A stretch of 64,000 bases of DNA. Origin: Porphyridium purpureum. Lineage: Eukaryota; Rhodophyta; Bangiophyceae; Porphyridiales; Porphyridiaceae. This document shows, one piece after another, positions 29,459 to 38,602 of the stretch. A program made the position numbers and the translations under genes. Every line of letters starts with the position of its first letter. The stretch's first letter is position 1. The notes under the pieces were generated by a model. The model made no database searches, was not told the origin of the DNA, and worked only from the letters and a program-made list of their open reading frames with translations. The stretch covers positions 4,154,001 through 4,218,000 of the forward strand of contig VRMN01000001.1 of the NCBI GenBank assembly GCA_008690995.1, written 5' to 3'.

Positions 29459-32389
29459 TCAACCAAGCACGCTCGCCCTTGCCCGCGACTGCATGTCCAG
29501 AACGGCCCTTTCGGTTTCCACCAACTTCTGCATCCGGATCTCACTCTCCTTCATGGCTGCACCAAACACATTTCCCACAAAGTACGGGTCACGCCTTGCT
29601 TCTTCCGTGACCTTGTCGCGCATCCATTGCGAGGTCTTGTTGGTCTCACCCGGTATGATGGGTTCGGCAAACAAAACGTGAAAGATGCTTTCAAAATCTG
29701 GCAAGAACTTCTCGCGTCCGAGTTCGATCTGCTTGTTGAACAGGTTGATTGCTGCCAGCTTGGGGTCGGGTTGCGACGGATCAAGCATACCTTCGGTTGG
29801 ATCCTTAGCGTTGTTGTACTGGAGCAGTTTGGCAGCTGCCACATATTTCACAATAGGTCGAGCACTTGCAAAATTTGAAAGCATGAAGTCGTACATGTAA
29901 ACAAGAAACTTGCCGCGCAAGAGCTCCGATGAGTCCAACATCTTGGCCGCTCCGCGCAACATTATGTGATCTGTGTCTTCCTCCCGGTCTGTCTTGAATG
30001 AGAATGCGTGCAATTGAAGAATATCCTTCATGATCACAAATTCTCGGCGCACAAAATACTCAACAATGGCGGGAAAGATTTGCCGCATTACTTTGGTCAA
30101 AGCATGTAACGTAACGTCACCTGGATTTTTCACTGCTGCAATCGCACCCAATCCACCGGCGAGCATCCTTAATTGGTTGTACAAGTTGATGACGGGCATT
30201 TTCATTTTCAGAAGACCCTCACGACCCTCGAGCCGCAGCCTCTCCAGCGCAATCCCGCCCATCTCTCTTTCGCCACCTCTTCCGTTCATGTACATCTGCT
30301 CACGCCCCCACTTAAAGCGAAAAGATGAGCCTTCTCCCAAATTAACATCCGGCCATTGCAATGGTTCACGCATCCAACCCTCTGTCGCTCCGTACTCCAC
30401 GAAAATAGAATGTGTAAGATCGTTCTCCTCTGGCGTGGTTCGACCGTCGTCCAGTGCCACGCTTGAGAGACGGGAACGTCCTGCAGCGATTGCAGCAATT
30501 CGACGCGCAAAGAGTTCTGCCGCTGCCTGAATCGCAAGGTGCTTTTCCATATCCGTTTTAAAAGGAAATCGCTCACGCTCAAGACCAATCTCATTTTGTA
30601 AGAGTTGCTGGAACCTCAGCAGCCCGCTCTCCAGCCTTGCCCGCTCGGTCGCCGGATCCTGTACAAACAGCGAACGCACGTACATCGCACACGCTTCGAG
30701 ACCAAGCTTATGCTTTGTTGCTTCTCTGATTTCTACCTGGTTCTCATTCCTACCCAGAGCCTCATCTAACGCGCTCTCGATCCGATCCATGACATGCTGC
30801 ACGTCCGACGGATTGATCGGGAATTCTTTGGGACTGTTGGTTTCCCTATCAATGTCGACGTCCGTGTAAAACTTGTGCGCGTTTGGAAACGAGACGTTGC
30901 CCTTGGCACTCAGGCCTTCAAAGTAACCACAATCCGTACGAGTGGCCAGACCGGGGCTTCCAAGCATACGTACTGAACAGACCACCGTGCGAAACAGTTT
31001 CGGATCCGCCTTCTCGATCGTTTGCTCCAAGATCCGGCTATTAGGTGCTTCCCAGTCGTCGATACCACTACGCAACCCAAGAATCAGCGTCGTTGGATCG
31101 CACATGTATTCCAAGGCTAGGCTGGAGATCTCGTCGGCAAGTTGTTCTTCGACAGTATTTCTCGCCGGCAAAATCAAACCTGGAAGATCAACAATGGTCA
31201 CGGTGAAGGCTTCGCAAGAGCGCACGTACACGTGAACTGCCTCGTTCTGGATTAATGTGCCCGGCTGCAACGCCGCCAGTTGCTGCACAAGCTCATCCGG
31301 CCTCAGAAGCGGCCCGAGCGGACCGATGCGAATCTGCACTTCAAGCGCTTTCGGATCACGCACCACATGGTACACAATAGGGCGCTTTGTCCCTAGCCCA
31401 GCCGCCTTGTGCGTACAACGCATGCGTGTGAAATACTCCAAGAAGGTAGATTTGCCGCTGCCTTGAGGCCCAACGATGACCAAGCGCGAAAACTTGCTCA
31501 ACGCAAACGACAGCTCACGAGCCATGTCTTCTGACAGTTTGCTAGCCTCTTGAACAGCGTGGCTAAAGTCCATCGCGAGTGCAAGTAGTTCGTCGTCCAT
31601 CTCCGTGTACGTATCGGAGGGAGACGGCAGCGGCACATTCGGCACCGGAACGTAAATAGGCTTCATGACGCCATTTGCAGAATGCGAACGTGCAGACGTG
31701 CCTGCCTGCGACTTCCGCGGCGGCAGGCGCTCGTATTTACCCGCCTCCTGCTCGAACTTTTTGAAAGCTTCCTTCTTCACATCTTCCGGGGAAGATCCAT
31801 TTGTGCCACCGTTTGGACGGCCATCTGTACCGACGCGTGCCGGTGAACGCTCAGACGGTAGCACACCGTTGCCTGATTCGTTGATCAGGTCGTCTAATCC
31901 CACGTCACTCTGCTGGGCACTCGCGGGCCTCCTCAATGCACGCACAAATTCTTCTGGTGTACTGCCGTCAGACATAAGCACTGGTTTGTCGGACAAAAAC
32001 TTGGCAGTGTAGCAAAGTGACGTACTGACGAGCGTGTCAGCGAACATTTTCATAGCCGCTTTGTCGAATTGCTCTACCTTGAAAACTATCAGCGGCACCT
32101 CGCAATCGTTCACGGTCGACAAGATTGCCATGCGCCTGGCGTCATGAGACTCGTTCACAAGCAGAACGGTACAAACGTCGTTCGTGCATTCGAGCTTCAC
32201 CTCGGTATTCCATCCGCCTCTCGCGGAAGGGGATTTCCGTTCCACTGTCGTCGAGAATCGCAGCCTAGCTTTGGTCTCGCTTATGTTGACCACCTGGATC
32301 TGAACTTGATTCACCTCGCCGCGAGGAAACCTGTTGGGATCCTCAAGTAGCGTGCCATCACTGAAAGAAATGGTCCCCACGACTGCCAT
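29459..32389 (-). CDS. Dynamin-like GTPase with an unusual N-terminal domain
   Basis: Large GTPases of this superfamily assemble on and remodel membranes. The frame opens at a TTG (32431), but the first ATG (32389) gives 976 residues. P-loop GPQGSGKST is at about 307-315, the switch-I-like TKRP (dynamin TRRP) near 334, and DLPG at about 401-404. The G4 position reads VCSVRMLGSPG rather than T/N-K-x-D, so nucleotide contacts may differ. Residues 1-150 are a beta-rich domain of no family I recognise, followed by a polar linker (150-270). Helical stalk-like sequence fills the C-terminal 500 residues, with a predicted coiled end. I saw no transmembrane helix, PH or proline-rich domain as in classical dynamin. 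Family sure; subclass and site of action not. Confidence 0.75.
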   Translation of the reverse strand: MAVVGTISFSDGTLLEDPNRFPRGEVNQVQIQVVNISETKARLRFSTTVERKSPSARGGWNTEVKLECTNDVCTVLLVNESHDARRMAILSTVNDCEVPLIVFKVEQFDKAAMKMFADTLVSTSLCYTAKFLSDKPVLMSDGSTPEEFVRALRRPASAQQSDVGLDDLINESGNGVLPSERSPARVGTDGRPNGGTNGSSPEDVKKEAFKKFEQEAGKYERLPPRKSQAGTSARSHSANGVMKPIYVPVPNVPLPSPSDTYTEMDDELLALAMDFSHAVQEASKLSEDMARELSFALSKFSRLVIVGPQGSGKSTFLEYFTRMRCTHKAAGLGTKRPIVYHVVRDPKALEVQIRIGPLGPLLRPDELVQQLAALQPGTLIQNEAVHVYVRSCEAFTVTIVDLPGLILPARNTVEEQLADEISSLALEYMCDPTTLILGLRSGIDDWEAPNSRILEQTIEKADPKLFRTVVCSVRMLGSPGLATRTDCGYFEGLSAKGNVSFPNAHKFYTDVDIDRETNSPKEFPINPSDVQHVMDRIESALDEALGRNENQVEIREATKHKLGLEACAMYVRSLFVQDPATERARLESGLLRFQQLLQNEIGLERERFPFKTDMEKHLAIQAAAELFARRIAAIAAGRSRLSSVALDDGRTTPEENDLTHSIFVEYGATEGWMREPLQWPDVNLGEGSSFRFKWGREQMYMNGRGGEREMGGIALERLRLEGREGLLKMKMPVINLYNQLRMLAGGLGAIAAVKNPGDVTLHALTKVMRQIFPAIVEYFVRREFVIMKDILQLHAFSFKTDREEDTDHIMLRGAAKMLDSSELLRGKFLVYMYDFMLSNFASARPIVKYVAAAKLLQYNNAKDPTEGMLDPSQPDPKLAAINLFNKQIELGREKFLPDFESIFHVLFAEPIIPGETNKTSQWMRDKVTEEARRDPYFVGNVFGAAMKESEIRMQKLVETERAVLDMQSRARASVLG

Positions 32390-33814
32390 TGCTAAGTTCC
32401 TTAAGTTTACGACTATCTGTTGACTGTTCAAGGTTTTGTTGCAAATTCTCAGCTGCTGAATGATGCCAACGATATCTGCACCGATTCACCCCGATCCGTT
32501 GCTCACGGAAACGTGCAAAGAAAATAATCAACCTTTTGCTATCAGATGAATATTCTTGCTCCCTTTCTCACCCTCCTCTTCTCCGCAATCCTCTCACCTT
32601 TCCTCAGGCTTCCCGTCGGACCGACGCTGGTTATATAGTCAACTTTCGGCGGCGCCCCAACGGTTTGACTGGCGGGTTCCGCGCTAAGAACCAGCCCCGC
32701 TAAACGGGCCTCAATACAGCGCAGGTGTGCCTCTCTGCACACACAGGCGCCAGGAGTTCTATACTTCATTTGCTGCTTCCGCACAAGCCGTATCACAGAG
32801 CCAGCCATGACTCCGTTGCGCTTTTTCTGTTGTGTCACGTGATATGGTCTAGTGAACACGCATTGGTCTCTATTAAAACGTCGATGTTTACGCGATGTTT
32901 GAGAAACAGCCAGCCGGCGCTCTCATTCTCTAAATTCAGGCTCTCGGCGCAGCTCTGCTTGCGGAATAGCTCCGTTTTAGCATGATGCCGCTGTGGACCT
33001 GCTGGCTCATTAATGATGTAGAACCGGCCTGGCACCATTCTCAAGTTCCACGTTTCGTGGCAAATTGGCACCGTCTCGGCATTCAACCTGTTTATGGTAG
33101 AAATGTGAGTCGCAATGTTTGGTTATTGTGCGGGACGGTGGTGTTATTTGGTTGCAAAGAAAGTAGGACAGGCGACCTTGTAAAAACAATAGATCGCTTG
33201 GAATGCGGTGCGTGGCACTCCTCCGCCAGGAACGACGACTCGACCAACAGAAAGGACGGGGTCCGTGCCTTCAGGGATTCGCTGACGAAGAAGTGAACGT
33301 GGATTGCGAACAACGCCGTCTGCAAAGCACGCAATGGCATCGCTTACCGCAAGTGAAGCGAGCCGCAGGGCGAGTTTGCGTCGCGCACGGGCCGATGAAG
33401 GGCGTCCAGCGCGGTCGCAGGCGGTCTGAAACGTGCGCTCGACGCACAGTGTCTTGCCGCGAGCCAAAATGATGCTTCTCCTGCGCACCTCGCGAGGTGG
33501 CTTGATGCGCTGGTGCCGGAACTGGCGGTGGCACAGGTGTGAATGAACGGTTTTGGAGGGTTGAAACGGTGGGCGGTGCGACTGAACAAAAACACTGCGC
33601 TCATTTTACATGTCACGCAGCGGGTGCGCCGTGAAAGTGTTTGAACGCGCGGATGTTGATTGAGGTTTGATTGAGCATCTCGATGGCTACACACAGCACG
33701 CGGAAGCAGCCTCTTGCACGCGGCGTGCGAGAACGGGATCACTTCGTGATCCTCGCCGCCAAGTACGAAGTGCGATCGATGGTGAATAGCAGGACGAAAG
33801 CTCTTGACCCGAGG
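32390..33814. other. Intergenic region, no convincing gene
   Basis: About 1.4 kb upstream of the dynamin-like gene. Small overlapping frames on both strands at 32.98-33.86 kb show no motif. It must contain the dynamin-like promoter. Confidence 0.35.
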
Positions 33815-33989
33815 ATGGCGCGCTCTTGACGTGGCGAATGGGCTGTGGCCTTGTACAATATTCATTTCAAGACAGAAGCCTGCGCTTCATGGCAATGTGC
33901 TGACATGGAGCCCTCGAATAGTGTCTCTGCACGGCAATTATATGCGGCCATGTAGCTTTTCTTTCACTTACTCGAGCCGAAAGGAACAT

Positions 33990-35340
33990 TGCAGCGATTC
34001 TGCATTTGCTGCGCATGTATCCCGGCGACGCGCTTGTCCATTAGCTTTTGCGACGTACCTGTGCAAAGCGCGCGAAAGGAAGCTTGCAAAGCGATCACCC
34101 GCTCTTATCATCAAGAGACCCGGTCTCCAGCTTCGACCATAATATCGCTAAGAGGCAAAGGATTTTCAAGCCTACGCCGCCGCGGACACTCTGGTATTTA
34201 CTGATACAGGTGACGCTCATGCAGCGTACATTTTAGCTGCATGATTCTGCAAAGGTATTCACGCGCTTCGTGGTCCTTTCCCGACTTGACAAAGGCCGAG
34301 ACAAGTACGTGCGGTGGTTCGTACGGCGGCGTGACACCCATCTCGCGGTAGTTGGCGCCTAGCCAACACGCATTGTCAACCTCGTCGTGCGCACAGATGT
34401 ACGGATCGCACTCCAGCAAAGCGGCGTCCGCTTGAATGCTTTTCGAGTGCGCTAATAAACACATGTTTTTCCGCACTCGTAATGCTGCGTGAGCCTTCTC
34501 ATTCCGACAAAAGGCTGGAAATGGCATTCGATGTGGCGTCTGTTCTTACGCTGCAGCAGATGTCCAGACGCTGGCGGAATATTTGGGACAAAAGGTGAGG
34601 CCGGTGGCAAGTCACAAAAAATTCATTACGAGGCCGCGGCATAAGACTGGGTAAACGAGATATCGCTGAATGATTTCGATTCATCTCTTTATGACCGGGG
34701 CCTCTTTTTCCCTCTCAACGTCGGACCAGCGCGAGAATGTGTGTCAGAACATGTGAATCGAACGACACTTGGTCAATTGACGCTCGGCTGAATATCTGTA
34801 ACACAACTTTTAGCGCAAGCCGAGGTCTAGCACAGACTTGGAACTCTAAATTATTTTTTTCTTTCTCGCTGTCTCTGTTGCCATCTCCCTTGACCACAAC
34901 TTGTCTCGCAATGTGGAAGCGATTATCGACAGTGCGCGCAGCGAACGGCGCGTAGCGGTGTTGCCAAACAACTTGGTCCACTTCATGTCAACCAGCCAGG
35001 TCATTGAGCCCGGCTCGCAGCTGCTCGTTGAGCTCGTGCGCGGGCACGATGACGGGTGCGTGGAACGTCGTCCCGCGCTCACCGCGTCGACCTCTTACAC
35101 GAATGTCGTCGCCTTGGTCTCGAAGCTGCCTCTTACGATCGGAATTTCCGCTGCGTTGCTGTATGCAGCGTGACGAGCTTGTAAGGGATCGAGTCCAGGT
35201 GCGCGTCTGACCGGAGCACGTGCAAGGATTTTCAACCTGCTGCGGCGCTGATGGATGCCCTCGGTTACGAACGGCAAGGGTCACGATCCGCCTCACCCAC
35301 AGACTCCTACGCGGTCCTCGCTGGGCAAGCGCCCGGAGCG
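33990..35340 (-). pseudogene. Relic of the tandem PPR-like genes (block 1)
   Basis: Minus-strand pieces match both PPR-like genes of block 2. The piece at 34198-34527 corresponds to the middle and C-terminal part of PPR-B (VLVSAFVKSGKDHEAREYL versus VLVSAFVNSGNYKEAREYM). 34560-34680 matches an earlier part of PPR-B (CHRPHLLSQIFRQRLD). 34715-34981 and 34988-35296 match the N-terminal part of PPR-A (HRYAPFAARTVDNRFHIARQ; ELNEQLRAGL). The C-terminal half of A and N-terminal half of B are missing, which looks like one internal deletion fusing the two tandem genes, followed by frameshifts and stops. One piece (34988-35296) is more open here than in block 2 and suggests how the PPR-A N-terminus once read. 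Confidence 0.8.
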
Positions 35341-36028
35341 CCGACTATTGGACGCTTTGCGATGCAGAATGAAACATTGACACCAACGATCCCTTTCTGC
35401 GCTACCACGAACTCTACATCATGCGAATGGGAGTGCGGCATCAGTACTTGTTCATGCAGAGACTATTCCAGGTTGTCAAGTCCGAACGCGTCTTTGTCGC
35501 CAAGCCACTTGATGTTCTCATTCCCTGAGGCTCCACGGAGGTGGGAAGGGGTAGATGACTGGAGAGGACGAGAGAATGGCCCAAGCTGACTGCTTCTGCT
35601 GCGCCCAGGCCTCAGCGGGCTAATGCTCAGTGCGCGGAACACATGTGTCGACTGCGGATCAGCATACGCTGGCGCCTCGCGGGCGGAATCCGAAATCTCA
35701 ATGTGCGTCATACTCAACGTAGAGGGCATCGTCCGTGGTTGCCTTTTGCCGGACTGCGTGCGCGACCTGTTCCGATTCGGCGGTACTGTAAATGAGTGAC
35801 GAACGCCGTCCACAGAAACCGGTCCAGCCCGTGAGTAATTTATACATAGAAAACAGAGTCCTTTTGTAAAGGAACTGCTACTATCAAACGGCGTCAGAGC
35901 CAAGCATGCGCTTTACCGATGAAATCAAGCTGTGGCCAACGTCAAGAGGTCTGGGCTGCGGCTCTTTAATAGATGATCTCCTCGCCCGACGGAAGCGCAC
36001 AGACAAGGTCTCAAGAGCAGGATTCGAA

Positions 36029-37519
36029 ATGTTTCAAGGTGCTGTAGGAAGTGTAGTGGCAATCCTGCTGATCTTCGGTTCGGTGCTGGCGGCACAAGCA
36101 GAGCGCCGTCCGAGTGATTTTGCCGCCCGTTCGCAGTGGAACTCATTTGACCTTCTCAAGGCAGCGGAGAAAGACCATGTCGTGGGTAATGGCTTCCAGA
36201 CGCACAGCGCGAACGTGACTGTCCCATTTTTCATGTACGAGCCTGACCACTTTCTGGCATATTCAAAGTGCTCGAAGGCGATCTGGAGTCCCAAGCATAC
36301 GATCGACGTATTATTTGTGGAGCGGCTTCAGAATCATCCGTGGAGGACAAGCCAGCCTCAGGATGCCGAGTTATTTGTCGTGCCCGTGCTACTGAGCGCC
36401 TTGGCTCTCGACAGATGCAACGTAAGTGTATCAAAGGGCTTGATCCAAATGAAAGAGTATCTTGAAAGGAGTCCATGGTACACCAGATACAAAGGCCGTG
36501 ATCACCTTGTTCTCATGACCCAGTGGCAAAACCGGAATGTCATGCTGCATCATCTTGGGCATACAATACTAATCGGCTCGTATACCCGTGACACAGTGGC
36601 AGCCTATCGAAATGTTTTTGTTGTCGGGTTTTTGGATAACTACGCGGCGATGACAGCAGAGAGTCGGAACGCAGACGGATACTTTTCAAAGTGGAATTAT
36701 GCGAACAGTGCGAAAATGCCACGGACTTTGGTGGTCCGGTGGATGGGTTTGAACAGGTATTTTCGTGGAAGCGCGGTGCTTCCACGGCTGAATCGAAAGG
36801 CTCTCTTCACCGAGCGCGACGCAGACACTGATTATCACGTAGGCGATGATCTTTTCCTGAGCGTCAAACTAATGGAAGGAGAAGTGCGGACTCAATATCC
36901 CGAAATCCCGGACTGCAATCGGACAGAATTTATCACAAACTTGAAGATCTACGAATCGATTCCCTTGGTCGGAAGCAGTCCTCGAGTTCCGAAGTGGACT
37001 GCTGATCGATGCATTCAACCGTTGGGATTTTCCAGGGTGGTCGCCCATCGCATTACGGAAATCTCGCACTTTTCGCTCCTTCTGGCGGGAGACAACCCGG
37101 AAAGTGATACGCTCTACAATTCGATAGCCGCCCGCTCCATTCCGGTTCTTTTCGTCGAAGATGAAAAGCACGACTTCTTGTATGAGTGTATGGCTCATTT
37201 TGATTTCCCTTGGAAGGATATTGCGCTCGTGTTCAGTGGTCCAGAGTTTCGCGAGGACCCGATGCGCGTCATCCGGTATTTGCGCGATATGGTTCAGAAC
37301 GAGCCTGAGGACCTCGCTCGGAGAGTCAAACTCATGGATGATCACGCACGCGACTTGGTGTGGTCAGAGCCGGGCTCACGCGTCCACGAGAAAATTTTGA
37401 TTGATGCATGGAAGCTGTCCAAGGGCAATCTCTCCAGAAGTATAGAACCACCAAAAATGCGTAGCCTGAAGAAGCCAGGCGCGTCGCCTCTGAGCAGGGA
37501 TTTGCAGAACCGTTCGTGA
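36029..37519 (+). CDS. Exostosin/GT47-like glycosyltransferase (block 1 copy)
   Basis: Secretory-pathway glycosyltransferase-like protein. An ATG exists at 35906, but the paralogue begins at the equivalent of 36029 (MFQ...), directly with a signal peptide or anchor (VGSVVAILLIFGSVLAAQA) before ERRPSD. The upstream 41 codons are not conserved as coding DNA in block 2, so 36029 is preferred (496 residues). GT47 features: VPFFMYEPDHFLAYSKCSKAI, ELFVVPVLLSAL early on, and HFSLLLAGDNPESDTLYNSI followed by RSIPVLFVED, the family's C-terminal nucleotide-sugar region (usually LCPRGDSP..R...A...G.IPV). The arginines of the usual motif are replaced, so activity is uncertain. Algal members are candidates for cell-wall or exopolysaccharide synthesis; the substrate is unknown. 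Confidence 0.78.
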   Translation: MFQGAVGSVVAILLIFGSVLAAQAERRPSDFAARSQWNSFDLLKAAEKDHVVGNGFQTHSANVTVPFFMYEPDHFLAYSKCSKAIWSPKHTIDVLFVERLQNHPWRTSQPQDAELFVVPVLLSALALDRCNVSVSKGLIQMKEYLERSPWYTRYKGRDHLVLMTQWQNRNVMLHHLGHTILIGSYTRDTVAAYRNVFVVGFLDNYAAMTAESRNADGYFSKWNYANSAKMPRTLVVRWMGLNRYFRGSAVLPRLNRKALFTERDADTDYHVGDDLFLSVKLMEGEVRTQYPEIPDCNRTEFITNLKIYESIPLVGSSPRVPKWTADRCIQPLGFSRVVAHRITEISHFSLLLAGDNPESDTLYNSIAARSIPVLFVEDEKHDFLYECMAHFDFPWKDIALVFSGPEFREDPMRVIRYLRDMVQNEPEDLARRVKLMDDHARDLVWSEPGSRVHEKILIDAWKLSKGNLSRSIEPPKMRSLKKPGASPLSRDLQNRS

Positions 37520-37650
37520 CGCCACTGCGACGGAACACACTGCAACCCTGTGTCAATGTGCTGGATGTGACTAGAGATGTGCGCGTTCCGAATATACGCA
37601 GATCCGCGTGTTTCAGTGCTTGACGCTCTGAAAAAACAGCGGAGCGTCTT

Positions 37651-38602
37651 GCGCGGGGACGTACCGAATGCGTTTCACTTGTTGTGAGAACGAGCAGCCA
37701 TTTGACGTGCGGAATTCTGATGAAGATGCTTCAATCGACGATCTCACTTTTTCGCTTTCGGGGGATACGCTACGATTACTGTCGGTCTGTCACGTTCCTC
37801 GCCAATTTTGCCCCGTTTTTCAATTTGAGATGAGCTAGTGGGACCGGCACATTCTGTTATTATGGTAGAACTCATCGAAATCGTTGCTCACTCAGTATCA
37901 ACAATGCTCCTTTCCAGCCCGTGCGTCCTTGCTCCTCGCATCGATCGCACCCCTGCACACCTGTACGTCAGTCTTCGCCAAATTCGCACATCCGCGCCGC
38001 GTTGATACGAGACGCGCCGTACCAGCCAACGCTCAGCACTTACTATAACAGTGACCCTGCTGTGTGATATCCAGCGGGACCGAGTCCCGTCGAAACTCAA
38101 AGCGTAGTCAAAAACGAGCGCCGTGCGCACGCGCGCTTGTGTGGAAAAACGGAACGGGGGCCGTTTTTTTGGTAGTGTGGGAAGAAGAGGGAATAGTTTT
38201 GTGTGTTTTTCCATTTTATTTTCCAATCGCGTATGAGAAATGAGCAGTTCAGTGAGATGGTCAGGCTGGCGGGCGGCGCGCAGTTTGACGCACAAAACGC
38301 TCTCGTTCTGTGAGTTTTCTGGCTCCGCACTCGCCGTATTTGTGTCTGTCTGCGAGGGATGTTCGTATCTCTACAGAGATGTCGAGCTCAGCAAAGCTGC
38401 TTCGAAGACGGGCCTCTGCCCGTTGGGTATATTATTTACCAAAGGGGAAAGAGACGGATGGGGAAGGAGGGGACACACGTGCAGTTTGGTCAATAGGAGT
38501 CGTCTTCTGTCCTCGCGCTTGGGTCACTTTATCGTGCATTGTTTGCGTGACTGCGTTTCGGCGTCGTCGATCTATTGAGACGAGCACGTGCAGATAGTAA
38601 CC
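37651..38602. other. Intergenic region and 5' leader of the second kinase gene
   Basis: About 950 bp. The last ~160 bp resemble the leader of the paralogous kinase gene (19580-19765). Upstream of that I see no gene. Confidence 0.4.

Larger units (their letters stand above)
33815..37650. repeat. Segmental duplication, block 1 (PPR relic + GT47-like gene)
   Basis: Matches about 42598-47735 in the same order and orientation, including non-coding DNA: the start (TGGCGAAT...CTGTGG..TT), the spacer before the GT47 gene (GACGCTTTGC.ATGCAGAA) and about 130 bp after its stop. Block 1 is shorter because part of the PPR region is missing. Confidence 0.85.

Noticed and set aside
35906-36028. Upstream ATG of the block 1 GT47-like gene as the true start
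   Set aside because: The 41 codons before MFQ are not conserved in block 2, and the signal peptide starts only at 36029.
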